A stretch of DNA of 64,000 bases from Rhodoblastus sp. GTDB lineage: Bacteria; Pseudomonadota; Alphaproteobacteria; Rhizobiales; Beijerinckiaceae. The notes beneath the pieces were generated by a model, which worked only from the letters and a program-made list of their open reading frames with translations, was not told where the DNA came from and did no database searches. The number at the start of each line of letters is the position of its first letter. Within the stretch, counting starts at the first letter, position 1. Both the position numbers and the translations under genes were made by a program. The stretch spans positions 124,001-188,000 of the forward strand of contig NZ_JAGRPM010000027.1 in assembly GCF_019449565.1 (NCBI RefSeq). The letters are read 5' to 3'. Of this stretch, positions 33,886 to 44,695 are shown piece by piece.

Positions 33886-34370
33886 TGCCGGGCTCCGGCC
33901 TTGCGCGAGGCGGCGGCGTAAAGCTCGCTCAGGCTCTGCGGATCGAGCTTCCCGAAGATGTCGCCGTCGAAAAGCGCGTTGGGGCCAAGCGCGCAATTGC
34001 CGAGGCAAAAAGCGGTCTCAACTCGCACGCCATTGTGATAGCCGCCGTCGATTTGTACGCCCTCGGAATTTTCGAGATGGGCGGCCAGTTCCTCGGCCCC
34101 GCGCGCCTGGCAGGCTTCGGCGCGGCAGAGCTTGATCGTGCGGCCGAGCGGCGGCTGGCGCTTGAAGTCGTGATAGAAGGAAATCGTGCCGAAAACCTCG
34201 GCGCGCGAGACATTTAGCGTGTTGGCGACGATCGCGACCGCGCGCGAATCGACATAGCCGAATTTTTCCTGCAACGCATGCAGGATAGGAAGCATCGCGC
34301 CTTCGAGCGCGGATCGTTCGGTGATCAGCTCGACGGCCAGATTCTCGTCCCAGGCGACCGGAACAGTCAT
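33882..34370 (-). CDS. fdsG: NAD-dependent formate dehydrogenase, gamma subunit
   Basis: A 162-residue NuoE-like thioredoxin-fold subunit with one [2Fe-2S] cluster. The four ligands are in CRAEACQARG and CLGNCALGPN. The N-terminal helical part contains MLPILHALQEKFGYVDSRAV and VFGTISFYHDF, as in NuoE. A strong ribosome-binding site (GGAGGATACGC) precedes the ATG at 34370. It is the first gene of the operon; the 223-base leader upstream holds operator-like palindromes. Confidence 0.96.
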   Translation of the reverse strand: MTVPVAWDENLAVELITERSALEGAMLPILHALQEKFGYVDSRAVAIVANTLNVSRAEVFGTISFYHDFKRQPPLGRTIKLCRAEACQARGAEELAAHLENSEGVQIDGGYHNGVRVETAFCLGNCALGPNALFDGDIFGKLDPQSLSELYAAASRKAGARQ

Positions 34371-34593
34371 GCGTATCCTCCAGATCCTGCTTTTTATAGG
34401 TGCAGGTAGCGATAATTTGTGCGTGACGCCCTTGATGGACGCAAATTATTTTTTCTGAAGAAATGATAGACGCAATCTATCAGCCAAGGGCTATTGCGCG
34501 GGGCGCCTTACGACGCAAATATCTGCCGCCGCGACGGCGCATCGCGCCAATCCTTTGAGATGGGGAGCTTATTCGGGCAGACAAGGGCGCCCG
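34371..34593 (-). promoter_or_regulatory. formate operon promoter region with two inverted repeats
   Basis: This AT-rich gap contains TGATAGA-cgcaa-TCTATCA at 34464-34482, a perfect 7-5-7 palindrome with a T-N11-A core, the pattern of a LysR-type operator. It also holds ATAATTTG at 34412-34419 and its exact complement at 34442-34449. Formate dehydrogenase operons of this type are known to be controlled by LysR regulators such as FdsR. No candidate fdsR gene lies adjacent here; the only LysR gene in the window is about 10 kb away. Confidence 0.6.
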
Positions 34594-37500
34594 TCAGCCG
34601 TTTTGCGCGGCCTCGGCGCCCGGCGCCGCGCGGGCGCCGAACAGGGACCGACGTTTCGTCTGCAACCAAAGACTGAAACGGTCCAGATAGAGATAGACGA
34701 CCGGCGTCGTATAGAGCGTCAGGATCTGGCTGACGATCAGGCCGCCAATGATCGACACGCCGAGCGGGCGGCGCATTTCGCCGCCTTCGCCGAAGGAAAT
34801 CGCGAGCGGCAGGGCGCCAAGCAAGGCGGCGAATGTGGTCATCAGAATCGGCCGCAGGCGCAGCAGGCAGGCCTCATAGATCGCGTCATAGGAACTGGCG
34901 TTGTGGTCTCTTTTCGCGGTGATGGCGAAATCTACCATCATGATTGCGTTCTTCTTCACCAGGCCGATGAGCAGAATCACGCCGATTGCGGCGATGATGT
35001 CGAATTGGATGCCGAACGCCCACAGACTGAGCAGGGCGCCAACGCCCGCCGAGGGCAGGGTCGAGAGAATGGTGATCGGGTGGATATAGCTCTCGTAGAG
35101 TATTCCCAGCACGATATAGATCGCCAGAATGGCGGCCCCGAACAGCAGCGGCAGCGTGTTGAACGAGCCGACGAAAACGAGGGCGGACCCAGAGGCGCCG
35201 CCATGCACGGTGATCGGCATGTGAATTTCCGCTTCGGCGGCGTGAATTTCGGCGATGCCGTCGCTGAGCGAATCCTTCGGGTCGAGGTTGAAGGAAATGG
35301 TGGTCGTGACGAAGGGGCCTTCGTGATTGACGGACAGAGGAGCGTTGCCGCGCTCGTAATGGCTGATCGCGGAGAGCGGAATCATTGTCTCCTTGGTCGT
35401 GCTGACGGCGGCGCCGGCGGAGGCCGAGCTTTTGCCGGAAGCCGCCAGCGCATTCGTCGCGGCGTTGCGGGCCGAATCGAGGCTGGAGGTCCCGGATTGC
35501 GCCGTCGCGCTGGCGCCCGCCTCCGTTTTCTTCGTCACCGCGCCGCTTGGCAGGCTGGTGGAGGCGACGGCGTTGGCCGCGCCGCCGGCGGTGGAAATGT
35601 AGATTTCGTCGAGCATGGAGGGGCGCTGGGTATAGCGCGGGTCGATCTCCATGACGACGTGATATTGGTTGATGGCCGAGAAGATGGTCGAGACCTGGCG
35701 CTGGCCGAAGGCGTCATAGAGCGTGTTGTCGATCATCGCCGCCGTCAGCCCGTAGCGCGAGGCGGCGTCTCGGTCTATCACCAGATCGGATTCGAGCGAT
35801 TTGATCTTCTGGTCCGAAGTGACGTCCTTGAGGCGCCCCCGCCGGACCAGATTGTCGGTCAGTTTCTCCGCCCATTCATATAGCTCGGCGGTTTTGTCCG
35901 CATAGAGCGTATATTGATATTGCGCCGAGGATGGCCGCCCGCCCGGACTGATGTCCTGGGCTGCCTGGAAGAACAGCCGTCCGCCGGGCACATGGGAAAG
36001 CTTGCCGCGCAGCCGGGCGATCACCGCGTCCACGCCCATCTTGCGTTCGGACACGGGTTTCAGCGATGCGAAGACGGTCGCGGTATTGGTGGAGCCGCCC
36101 GGTCCGGCGCCCCCACCGGTGAAGCCCACGACATTCTTGACTGCGGGATCGGCCTTCACGATCTCGATCATTTCCGCGAGCTTCTTGCTCACGCTCTGGA
36201 AGGAGATGCTCTGGTCGGCCTCAAGCTTGCCCATCAGGCGGCCGGTGTCCTGCTGCGGAAACAGGCCCTTGGGGACGTGGGCGTAGAGGTAGAAATTGAG
36301 GCCGACGGTCGCCGCCAGTGCGAAAATGATCAGGCGGGGATGGCGCAAGGCCCAGGCCAGACTGCGGCCATAAGCGGCCTGCACCTTGTTGAACGCCTCT
36401 TCGAGAAAATGCGTGCGCTTTACGCCCTGACTGCGGCGCATGAAAAGGGCGCAGAGCATCGGCGTCGTGGTCAAGGAAATGACCAGCGAGATCAGGATGG
36501 CGATGGTCAGGGTCATCGCGAATTCGCGGAAGAAGCGCCCAACCAGTCCGCCCATGAACAGGATCGGCGTGAAGACCGCGATCAGCGACAAAGTGATGGA
36601 AAGAACCGTGAAGCCGACTTCCTTCGCGCCGAGCACGGCGGCCTCGGTCGCCTCCATGCCCGCTTCGATATGGCGTTCGATATTCTCGACCACGACGATG
36701 GCGTCATCGACCACGAAGCCGGTGGCGATGGTCAGGGCCATCAGCGAGAGGATATTGAGGCTGTAGCCGATCAGATACATCACGCCGAACGTGCCCACGA
36801 TCGACACCACCACGGCAATGGCTGGCGCCAAAGTGGCGCGGGCGTTACCGAGGAACAGAAAGACCACCAGGGTCACCAGGCCAACCGCGATCATCAGGGT
36901 GATCTCGGTGTCCTTGAGCGAGGCGCGGATGGTTTGCGAGCGGTCCATCGCCGTGCTCAGGGTGATGTCGCCCGCCAGCGCCGCCTGCAAGCGAGGCAGC
37001 TCGGCCTTTATGGCGTCGACCGTCTGGATGATATTGGCGCCCGGTTCGGCGGTCAGGATCGCCAGAACGGAGGGGACGCCATTGGCGAAGCCGGCGTTGC
37101 GCAGGTCCTCGACCGAATCCACCACGGTCGCGACGTCGGATAGGCGCACAGCCGAGCCATTGCGATAGGCGATAACCAGCGGCCTGTAATCCTCGGCGTG
37201 GGAGGCCTGGTCATTTGTGTAGATCTGGTAGTGGCGCTCATCCTCCTCAATGGCCCCCTTGGGCGCATTGGCGTTCGCCGAGGCGAGCGCGGCGCGCACA
37301 TCCTCCAGTCCGATGCCATATTTGAACAGGGCCTGCGGATTCAGCTCGACGCGCACGGCGGGCAGGGCGGATCCGCCGATGATGACCTGGCCGATACCCG
37401 GAATCTGCGAAAGGCGCTGTTGGAGCACATTGCTTGCGGCGTCGTAGAGCTGGCCGCGTGTAAGCGTTTTCGAGGTGAGGCTGAGAATAAGGATAGGCGC

Positions 37501-37908
37501 ATCGGCGGGGTTGACCTTGCGATAGGTCGGATTGGAGCGAAGGCTGGTCGGCAGGTCCGCGCGGGCGGCGTTGATGGCCGCCTGAACGTCGCGCGCCGCG
37601 CCGTCGATGTCGCGATTAAGGCCGAATTGCAGGATGACGCGGCTCTGGCCGAGGCTCGACGTCGAGGTCATTTCCGTCACGTCGGCGATCTGCCCGAGAT
37701 GCCGTTCGAGAGGCTGAGCCACGCTGTTGGCGACCGTTTCGGGGCTGGCGCCGGGCAAGGAGGCGTTGACCGTTATGGTTGGGATCTGGATCTGCGGCAC
37801 CGGCGCGACCGGCAGCTGGAAAAAGGCGAGCGCGCCAGACAAAGCGATCGCCGCGGTCAGCAGGATGGTGGCGACCGGGCGTCGGATGAAGGGCGCGGAA
37901 ATGTTCAT
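34594..37908 (-). CDS. RND efflux pump permease, second copy (MdtC-like)
   Basis: A 1104-residue inner-membrane proton antiporter with 12 transmembrane helices and two large periplasmic loops. The N-terminus [20 protein letters not shown] and the helix-4 region [15 protein letters not shown] with its conserved Asp pair are typical. It resembles the MdtC half of the MdtBC heteromer. It is about 60-70 residues longer than usual because of an Ala/Ser/Thr/Gly-rich insertion at residues about 773-840 in the second periplasmic loop. Its ATG overlaps the stop of the first permease by four bases. Confidence 0.92.
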   Translation of the reverse strand: MNISAPFIRRPVATILLTAAIALSGALAFFQLPVAPVPQIQIPTITVNASLPGASPETVANSVAQPLERHLGQIADVTEMTSTSSLGQSRVILQFGLNRDIDGAARDVQAAINAARADLPTSLRSNPTYRKVNPADAPILILSLTSKTLTRGQLYDAASNVLQQRLSQIPGIGQVIIGGSALPAVRVELNPQALFKYGIGLEDVRAALASANANAPKGAIEEDERHYQIYTNDQASHAEDYRPLVIAYRNGSAVRLSDVATVVDSVEDLRNAGFANGVPSVLAILTAEPGANIIQTVDAIKAELPRLQAALAGDITLSTAMDRSQTIRASLKDTEITLMIAVGLVTLVVFLFLGNARATLAPAIAVVVSIVGTFGVMYLIGYSLNILSLMALTIATGFVVDDAIVVVENIERHIEAGMEATEAAVLGAKEVGFTVLSITLSLIAVFTPILFMGGLVGRFFREFAMTLTIAILISLVISLTTTPMLCALFMRRSQGVKRTHFLEEAFNKVQAAYGRSLAWALRHPRLIIFALAATVGLNFYLYAHVPKGLFPQQDTGRLMGKLEADQSISFQSVSKKLAEMIEIVKADPAVKNVVGFTGGGAGPGGSTNTATVFASLKPVSERKMGVDAVIARLRGKLSHVPGGRLFFQAAQDISPGGRPSSAQYQYTLYADKTAELYEWAEKLTDNLVRRGRLKDVTSDQKIKSLESDLVIDRDAASRYGLTAAMIDNTLYDAFGQRQVSTIFSAINQYHVVMEIDPRYTQRPSMLDEIYISTAGGAANAVASTSLPSGAVTKKTEAGASATAQSGTSSLDSARNAATNALAASGKSSASAGAAVSTTKETMIPLSAISHYERGNAPLSVNHEGPFVTTTISFNLDPKDSLSDGIAEIHAAEAEIHMPITVHGGASGSALVFVGSFNTLPLLFGAAILAIYIVLGILYESYIHPITILSTLPSAGVGALLSLWAFGIQFDIIAAIGVILLIGLVKKNAIMMVDFAITAKRDHNASSYDAIYEACLLRLRPILMTTFAALLGALPLAISFGEGGEMRRPLGVSIIGGLIVSQILTLYTTPVVYLYLDRFSLWLQTKRRSLFGARAAPGAEAAQNG

Positions 37909-40900
37909 TCCGCCGGCTCCCCTTCCGCCGCCGGCTTGAGTGGCGCATTGGGACGGCGCCCGCTCAGCCGCACGGCCAGCCGGTCGAAATAGAGATAGAT
38001 CACCGGCGTGGTGAAGAGGGTCAGGACCTGGCTGACGACGAGGCCACCGACGATGGCGAAGCCGAGCGGCCGGCGCAGCTCCGAGCCGACGCCGGTTCCA
38101 AGCATCAGCGGCAGGGCGCCCAGAATTGCGGCCATGGTGGTCATCAGGATCGGCCGGAAGCGCAGCAGGCAGGCCTGGCGGATCGCTTCGACCGGGCCGA
38201 GGCCCTCGACGCGCTCGGCCTCCAGCGCGAAGTCGATCATCATGATCGCATTTTTCTTCACGATGCCGATCAGCAGGATGATCCCGATCACGGCGATGAC
38301 GTCGAGCTCATAGCCGAACAGCAGCAGCGTCAGCAGTGCGCCGACGCTGGCCGAGGGCAGAGTAGACAGAATGGTGACCGGATGGACGAAGCTCTCATAG
38401 AGCACGCCCAGCACGATATACATCGTCACCACCGCCGCCGCGATCAGCAGCAGCTGGTTGGTCAGCGAAGACTGGAACGCCGCCGCCGCTCCCTGCCAGG
38501 CGACTAGGAAGGACTCGGGCAGGCCGATTTCCGCCTTGGCTAGGTCGATCGCCGCCACCGCCTCGCCCAGCGAGACGCCCTTGGCGAGATTGAAGGAAAT
38601 GGTCGTCGCCGGGAACTGGCCGAAATGGGTGACAACCAGCGAGCCAGCGCGCTTTTTGACATGGACGATGGCCGAGAGCGGAACCTGCCCGCCGGAACTC
38701 GATGCGTTGGACGGCAGATAGATCGAATCAAGCCCTTTCAGCGAATTCTGCACCGAGGGCGCGCCCTCCAGGATCACGCGATATTGGTTCGACTGGGTGT
38801 AGATGGTCGAAATAATGCGTTGTCCGAACAAGTCATAGAGGACATTGTCCACCGTCGCCGGGGTGATGCCGAAACGCGCGGCGGTTTCGCGGTCGATGGT
38901 GACGTCCAGCGCCGCGCCCTGCTGCTGCATGTCGCTGCCGACGTCCGTCAGTTCCGGAAGCTGGCGCAGGCGGTCAGTCAGCTTGGGCGCCCATTCTGCG
39001 AACAGGCCCCGATTGGCGTTTTCCAGCACGAATTTATATTGCGCGCGGGTGACGCTGGCGTCGATCGTCAGGTCCTGCGAAGGCTGCATATAGAGCTTGA
39101 CGCCCTCGACCTCGCCCGACTCGCGGTTCAAGCGGCGGATGACTTCGGCGACATTGTCCGTGCGCTGATCCTGTGGCTTCAGATTGATCAGGAAGCGGCC
39201 GGAATTGAGCGTGAGATTGGAGCCGTCCACCCCGACGAAGGAGGTGATGGAGGCGACATCCTTGTCTTTCAGCAAAACCTCGGCAAGGGCGCCCTGTAGG
39301 CGGACCATCTCCTTGAAAGACACGTCCTGCGGCCCTTCGGACATGGCCTGGATCACGCCGGTGTCCTGCGACGGGAAGAAGCCCTTGGGGATCGCCATGT
39401 AAAGCAGGGCCGTGAGACCCATCGTGCCGATGGCGACCAGCAGGGTCAGAAACTGGTGGCGCAACACGACGTCCAGCGCGCGGGCGTAGCCGGCGATGAT
39501 CCGGTCGAACACCCGCTCGGCGGCGAGATCGAACCACCCGCGCTCATTGTCCGGCCGATGGCGGATGAGCCGCGCGCACATCATCGGCACCAGGGTCAGC
39601 GAGACGAAGGCGGAAATGACGATGGTGACGGCCAGCGTCACAGCAAATTCGTGGAACAGCCGCCCCACTACCTCTCCCATGAACAGCAGCGGGATCAGCA
39701 CCGCGATCAGCGAGACCGTCAGCGAAATAATGGTGAAGCCGATCTCCCGCGAACCCTTGAGCGCCGCGTCGAATGGCTTGACGCCATTCTCGACGTGGCG
39801 GGCGATATTCTCGATCATCACGATGGCGTCGTCCACGACGAAGCCGGTGGAGATGGTCAGCGCCATCAGCGAAAGATTATCGAGGCTGTAGCCCAGCAGA
39901 TACATCACGCCGAATGTGCCGACCAGCGACAGCGGCGCCGAAAGGCTTGGGATGAGAGTCGCGGGCAGCGTGCGCAGGAACAGGAAGATCACCAGCACGA
40001 CCAGCACAATGGCCAGCACGAGTTCGAACTGCACGTCCTCGACCGAGGCGCGGATCGTCACGGTGCGGTCGGTCAGCACCTCGACATCCACTGCCGCCGG
40101 CAGGTCGGCCAGCAGTTTCGGCAGCAGCTTGCGCACCGAATCCACCGTGGCGATGACATTGGCTCCCGGCTGGCGCTGGACATTGAGGATGATCGCGGGG
40201 GTACGGTTCGCCCAGGCCGCGAGCTTGCTGTTTTCCGGTCCGCCAATGACCGTGGCGACGTCGCTGAGCCGGACGGGCGCTCCATTGCGATAGGCGAGGA
40301 CCACCTTGGCGAAGCCCTCGGCATTGGTGACCTGGTCGTTGGCGGCGATGGTCGAGCTTTGCGTCGGGCCGTCGAAACTGCCCTTTGGAATATTGACGTT
40401 GGCGTTGCCCAGAATGGTGCGCACATCGTCGATGTTTAGCCCATAGGCCGCAAGCGCCGTTGGATTGAGCTGGACGCGGATCGCGGGTCGCTGGCCGCCC
40501 GCCACGCTGACGAGGCCGACGCCGGGCTGCTGCGAAATCTTTTGCGCCAGCCGGGTCTCGCTGAGATCCTCCAGCTCGGTCAAAGGCATGGTTTTGGACG
40601 TCACCGCGAGGGTCAGGATCGGCGCGTCGGCGGGATTGACTTTGAAATAGATCGGTGGCGCGGGAAGATCGGCCGGCAGCAGATTGTTGGCGGCGTTGAT
40701 CGCGGCCTGGACCTCCTGCTCGGCGACATCAAGCGTAAGGGAAAGCCCGAATTGCAGGGTGATGATCGATGCGCCGGCGGAACTCGCCGATGTCATCTCG
40801 CTGAGCCCGGGCATCTGGCCGAACTGGCGCTCCAGCGGGGCCGTGACGGAAGAGGTCATCACCTCGGGGCTTGCGCCGGGATAGAAGGTCTGGACCTGAA

Positions 40901-41033
40901 TGGTCGGATAATCCACCGACGGCAGGGTCGCCAGAGGCAACAGGCGATAGGCCATGAGGCCAGCCAGCAGCATGGCGATCATGAGCAGCGTCGTCGCAAC
41001 GGGGCGCCGGATGAAGGGTTCGGAAATATTCAT
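37905..41033 (-). CDS. RND efflux pump permease, first copy (MdtB-like)
   Basis: A 1042-residue RND permease, normal for the family. It opens [20 protein letters not shown] and carries the helix-4 signature [15 protein letters not shown] and the proton-relay regions expected of active pumps. It is encoded upstream of and coupled to the second permease, so a heteromeric MdtBC-type pump is likely. The substrates cannot be predicted from sequence; MdtABC-type pumps export bile salts, novobiocin and zinc-related stress compounds in enterics. Confidence 0.93.
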   Translation of the reverse strand: MNISEPFIRRPVATTLLMIAMLLAGLMAYRLLPLATLPSVDYPTIQVQTFYPGASPEVMTSSVTAPLERQFGQMPGLSEMTSASSAGASIITLQFGLSLTLDVAEQEVQAAINAANNLLPADLPAPPIYFKVNPADAPILTLAVTSKTMPLTELEDLSETRLAQKISQQPGVGLVSVAGGQRPAIRVQLNPTALAAYGLNIDDVRTILGNANVNIPKGSFDGPTQSSTIAANDQVTNAEGFAKVVLAYRNGAPVRLSDVATVIGGPENSKLAAWANRTPAIILNVQRQPGANVIATVDSVRKLLPKLLADLPAAVDVEVLTDRTVTIRASVEDVQFELVLAIVLVVLVIFLFLRTLPATLIPSLSAPLSLVGTFGVMYLLGYSLDNLSLMALTISTGFVVDDAIVMIENIARHVENGVKPFDAALKGSREIGFTIISLTVSLIAVLIPLLFMGEVVGRLFHEFAVTLAVTIVISAFVSLTLVPMMCARLIRHRPDNERGWFDLAAERVFDRIIAGYARALDVVLRHQFLTLLVAIGTMGLTALLYMAIPKGFFPSQDTGVIQAMSEGPQDVSFKEMVRLQGALAEVLLKDKDVASITSFVGVDGSNLTLNSGRFLINLKPQDQRTDNVAEVIRRLNRESGEVEGVKLYMQPSQDLTIDASVTRAQYKFVLENANRGLFAEWAPKLTDRLRQLPELTDVGSDMQQQGAALDVTIDRETAARFGITPATVDNVLYDLFGQRIISTIYTQSNQYRVILEGAPSVQNSLKGLDSIYLPSNASSSGGQVPLSAIVHVKKRAGSLVVTHFGQFPATTISFNLAKGVSLGEAVAAIDLAKAEIGLPESFLVAWQGAAAAFQSSLTNQLLLIAAAVVTMYIVLGVLYESFVHPVTILSTLPSASVGALLTLLLFGYELDVIAVIGIILLIGIVKKNAIMMIDFALEAERVEGLGPVEAIRQACLLRFRPILMTTMAAILGALPLMLGTGVGSELRRPLGFAIVGGLVVSQVLTLFTTPVIYLYFDRLAVRLSGRRPNAPLKPAAEGEPAE

Positions 41034-41069
41034 CGACGCGCGCCTCCGGGCCGCGAAGGCCCCTTCGGC

Positions 41070-42350
41070 TCAGGGACGCTTGCCATCGGCGTCCTTTCCC
41101 CCGCCCGCGACGACGCGGACTTCGGCGCCCTCGCGCAGGCGGTCGGCGCCGTCCACCACGACCTGGTCGCCTGCGGCGAGGCCCGAAAGGATCTGGACCT
41201 GATCGCCGTCGGTCTGGCCAAGCTTCAGCACGCGCACGGCGGCCTTTCCGTCGACGACGACATAGGCGTAATCGCCCGGCGCGCCATGCTGCACGGCGGC
41301 GAGCGGCGCGGCAAGGGCGTCCTTCAGCACGGACACCATCAAGTGGATATTGACGAATTGATTGGGGAAGAGCGTTTCGTCCTCATTGCTGAAATTGGCG
41401 CGCAATTTCACCATGCCCGTGGTGGTGTCGACCTGGTTGTCGAGCACGCTGACCGCGCCGGTCGCGAGCTTTTTGACATTGGCGCGGTCATAGGCGACGG
41501 CCTCGAGCTTCGCGCCCTCGCGAATTTTCGGCAGAATCTTCGCCAGCGCGTCTTCCGGCACGGAGAACAGCACCGAGATCGGCTGCATCTGGGTGATCAC
41601 CGCAATGCCGCTGCTGGAGCCCGCCTGGACGTAATTGCCCGGGTCAACCAACCGCAGTCCGATACGTCCCTCGATCGGGGAAGTGATGCGCGCGTAAGTT
41701 ATGTTGAGGCTCTGGGCGTCGATCTGCGCCTGATCGGAGCGCACCGTTCCCTCATATTGCTGCACGACATATTTCTGGTTCTGCGCCGTCTGGGCCGCGA
41801 TCGAATTCTGCTTCAGCAGGGTCTGGTAGCGGGTGTCGTCCGCCTTGGCCTGGGCGAGCAGGCCCTGGTCATGCGCGAGCTGGCCCTCATATTGCGCTTT
41901 GAGCGCCTCGTAAGGGCGGGGGTCGATCTGGGCGAGGAAGTCGCCCTTCTTGACATTCTGGCCTTCCTTGAAGCCGACCTCTTGCAGATAGCCCGAAATC
42001 TGACTCACCACAGTCACCGTCGCCAGCGGCGTCACGGTGCCGAGCGCGTTAATGGTCACATGGAGGTCGGCGGGCGCGACCGTGGCTATGCCGACCGGGG
42101 CCGTAGTCTCGCGTTCGCCGCGTTGGCCGCCCTTCGCGGTCGTGCCCGCCGCCTGGTCTGCCGTCGTCGTCGCATGATCCGGTTGCCGATAATGTCTCCA
42201 GCCCCAGAAGGCCAGCGCGGCGGCGAGGATCAGGACAAGCCAGCGCCCCCAGGGCCGTGGCGCGCGGGGACCGCCTGCGGCCTTCTCGCGGGACGGGGTT
42301 CCCGTCGACCCGGCGCCGCCATCGCCTGCCTGACGCTGTATGATGGTCAT
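41070..42350 (-). CDS. membrane fusion (adaptor) protein of the RND pump
   Basis: A 426-residue periplasmic adaptor (MdtA-like). I start at the ATG at 42350; in-frame upstream codons would add a polar extension. A Pro/Gly-rich cytoplasmic start is followed by one membrane anchor (WLVLILAAALAFWGWRHY). The lipoyl-like half-motif (ATVTVVSQISGYLQEVGFKE), a coiled-coil hairpin around residues 160-240, and the second half-motif (ITSPIEGRIGLRLVDPGNYV) follow in order. It links the RND pumps to the outer-membrane channel encoded upstream. Confidence 0.93.
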   Translation of the reverse strand: MTIIQRQAGDGGAGSTGTPSREKAAGGPRAPRPWGRWLVLILAAALAFWGWRHYRQPDHATTTADQAAGTTAKGGQRGERETTAPVGIATVAPADLHVTINALGTVTPLATVTVVSQISGYLQEVGFKEGQNVKKGDFLAQIDPRPYEALKAQYEGQLAHDQGLLAQAKADDTRYQTLLKQNSIAAQTAQNQKYVVQQYEGTVRSDQAQIDAQSLNITYARITSPIEGRIGLRLVDPGNYVQAGSSSGIAVITQMQPISVLFSVPEDALAKILPKIREGAKLEAVAYDRANVKKLATGAVSVLDNQVDTTTGMVKLRANFSNEDETLFPNQFVNIHLMVSVLKDALAAPLAAVQHGAPGDYAYVVVDGKAAVRVLKLGQTDGDQVQILSGLAAGDQVVVDGADRLREGAEVRVVAGGGKDADGKRP

Positions 42351-42584
42351 TTCACTCTCTTCCATCAGTCGATACTTTCCGGATCCAGCGGTTCGGGCCT
42401 CGCGGATCGGGGCCTTGGCCGGCCAGAGACTTTTCGATCCGAAACAACCGGATCGAGGCTCCAGTTTTTCAGTTGGACGCGTCATTGCTCGGCGGAGCTT
42501 CCGCTCATCACGCGAGCCGGCGTCCACTTCGCTTGCAAACGGTCCATGCGCCTCCCGTCGATTTAGGCGACGGAAGGGCGGATT

Positions 42585-44093
42585 TTAAGGCGTCGGCGGA
42601 ATTGGCGCAGAGCGCGCCACCGCCTCGATCAAGGGCGGCGCCGTCTCGGCAGCCAGGCTCGCGGCGTCATAGCCGCCGCCCAACGCCTCGATCAGTGTGA
42701 CATTGGCCACGAACATCGCCTGCCGCGTCCCCAGCACTGCTTCCTCGTCGGCAAGCAGGGTGGCTTCGGCGACGACGACGGTGGTGAAGGGGACCGTGCC
42801 CGCGCGATATTGGTTGAGATAGACCTTGACCGCCTCGGCAGCCTGGTCGCGCGCCTGCTCCTGCACCTTGAGCTGCTTGGCGTGAACGCGCAAAGCGACC
42901 AATTGGTCCTCGACCTGCTGGAAGGCGGACAGCACGGTCTGCCGGTAATTGGCGACGGACTGGCGATAGCTCGCCTTGGCGGAATCGACCTGCGCAAGGC
43001 GCTGGCCGCCATCGAACAGCGGATCGGCGGCGGAGGCTCCGATTGACCAGATCTGGTATGCAGCGAGGAAGGGGAAGGCGTTCGGTCCCGAAAAGCCCCC
43101 GGCGGCGGAGAGCGTGATGCTCGGGTAATAGGCTGCGACCGCGACGCCGATCAGGGCGTTCTGCTCCGCGACCTGCCGCTCGGCCGCGGCGATGTCGGGC
43201 CTGCGCTCCAGCAGGGACGAGGGCAGTCCGACCGGAATGGCGGGCGGCGACGGGCGCAGGGAGCCACGGCGAATGCCGAGGTCCGCCGGCGGGCGGCCGA
43301 CGAGTACCGCGATGGCGTGTTCATATTGCTGTCGCTGAATCTCCGTCGCGATGGACTGCGCCTGTGTGTTCAGCACCTGCGTTTGCGCGGTGATGAGATC
43401 CGCCTTGGAGACCGTGCCGCTATTATACTGGTTCTGGGTGATCTTCTCGGTTTCTTGATAGACCTTGACCGTACGGTCGAACAGGTCCTTCAGGGAATCC
43501 TCATAGCGCAAATTGAAGAATGCGATGGCGAGCTGCGCCTGGGCGGAGAGCGTCGCATTGGAGAGCAGCGCGGAATCCGCTTGAGCGCCTGCGACATTGC
43601 TTTCGATCTGGCGGCGGATCTTGCCCCACACGTCGATGGTCCAGCTCACCGTCCCCTGCGGGTAAAAGACAGTCTTGGCGTATGCCCGGCTGACCGATGA
43701 TGAAACGGCGGAGCCGGAACTTGTGCCGGCGCGGGCGCCGGCGCCGGAACGGGTGACCTCATAGGCGCCATCGACGGTCGGCAGCAGGCTCGCCTGCGCC
43801 TGGCGGATCAGGGCCTGCGACTGCTCATAGGCGGCGAGCGCGGCGGCGACATTCTGGTTGTTGACCTCCACCTGCGGCAGCAGGCGGTTCAGCTCCGGAT
43901 CGCGATAGACGGACCACCAGGCGCCGCGATCGGCGCCGTCGCGCGGTCGCGCCTGGCGCCAGCCCTTCAGCTCCTTGAAATTGACAGGCGTGGCGACATC
44001 GGGCGGCGCATAGTCGGGGCCGACCGTACAAGAGGCCAGCAGTAGCGAAACGCCGCCAGCGGCGGCAAGCTTGCGAAAGGAAGATCGAGCCAT
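42585..44093 (-). CDS. outer-membrane efflux lipoprotein (NodT family)
   Basis: A 502-residue TolC-like channel protein. The ATG at 44093 gives a short signal peptide with lipobox LLASC, then TVGPDYAPPDVATPVNFKEL, the typical NodT start. Two repeated helical halves contain AAYEQSQALIRQAQASLLP and KASYRQSVANYRQTVLSAFQ. It is the first gene of the efflux operon, 234 bases before the adaptor gene; that internal gap shows no other gene. Confidence 0.93.
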   Translation of the reverse strand: MARSSFRKLAAAGGVSLLLASCTVGPDYAPPDVATPVNFKELKGWRQARPRDGADRGAWWSVYRDPELNRLLPQVEVNNQNVAAALAAYEQSQALIRQAQASLLPTVDGAYEVTRSGAGARAGTSSGSAVSSSVSRAYAKTVFYPQGTVSWTIDVWGKIRRQIESNVAGAQADSALLSNATLSAQAQLAIAFFNLRYEDSLKDLFDRTVKVYQETEKITQNQYNSGTVSKADLITAQTQVLNTQAQSIATEIQRQQYEHAIAVLVGRPPADLGIRRGSLRPSPPAIPVGLPSSLLERRPDIAAAERQVAEQNALIGVAVAAYYPSITLSAAGGFSGPNAFPFLAAYQIWSIGASAADPLFDGGQRLAQVDSAKASYRQSVANYRQTVLSAFQQVEDQLVALRVHAKQLKVQEQARDQAAEAVKVYLNQYRAGTVPFTTVVVAEATLLADEEAVLGTRQAMFVANVTLIEALGGGYDAASLAAETAPPLIEAVARSAPIPPTP

Positions 44094-44695
44094 CAGCGCC
44101 GCCCCGGCAGCGGCGCCGCGGCCTTCGCCGATAGCCGCCTGAAAACGCGCCGCCCGATCGCCCGCATGAGAACTCCATTCCTTTGCCCCGGCGCCCATTG
44201 GCCCTCGAAGCAATTCCCGACGCCGTTTGTAGGATTTGGCGTATGAACCATTCATTAATGATTCGCGCCGCATTGCGAAAGTCCCGCCAGCGTCGTGGCA
44301 GCCAATATTTGCGATCTGTGGCGAAATTGCGCAGGCGAAGCTGGAAGGCTCGCGGCTTGACGGCGGGTCAGGCCTTGGCTAGAGCGGCGCACGTCAAGGT
44401 TTAGACTCGATCCTTTTGGCGCCCCGTGGGTAAGTCAATGTTTTGGCGGCGGATCGCGCTTGCCGCCAATAGAGGCGCCGTCGCCAGACGCCCGACATTT
44501 GCACGCCCGCAAGCGATCGCTGGCGAAATTGCGGCTATCCCGCATGGCGCGGGGCGCTAGGGATCAAATCTGGATGCTGGCGCTCTATCCGGCTCGCGCA
44601 TCGGACGCGGGCGATCCTCATGCTTCGGCGATGTGCGCGGGACTTGTCGCGCGGTTCCGGAGCCTTTGTCGTCAAATAGGCAAGGTTTTGACTCG
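44094..44695. promoter_or_regulatory. 602-base divergent intergenic region with a palindrome
   Basis: This gap separates the leftward efflux operon from the rightward acyltransferase gene. It contains TCATTAATGA at 44252-44261, a perfect 10-bp palindrome in an AT-rich pocket about 160 bases before the efflux start, a plausible operator. Short frames in the region (for example 44183-44404) have Arg/Ala-rich shadow-like composition and are not called. No TetR or MarR regulator gene is visible next to the pump. Confidence 0.5.

Noticed and set aside
31084..33921. Very long (945-codon) plus-strand open frame opposite fdsA/fdsB
   Set aside because: It is antisense to two clearly identified genes with complete cofactor motifs. 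The long frame follows from high GC and third-position bias, and its translation is Ala/Gly/Arg/His-rich without motifs.
40542..42566. Long (674-codon) plus-strand frame opposite the RND permease and adaptor
   Set aside because: Antisense shadow of high-GC coding DNA; no domain is recognisable, while the minus strand encodes well-supported efflux proteins.
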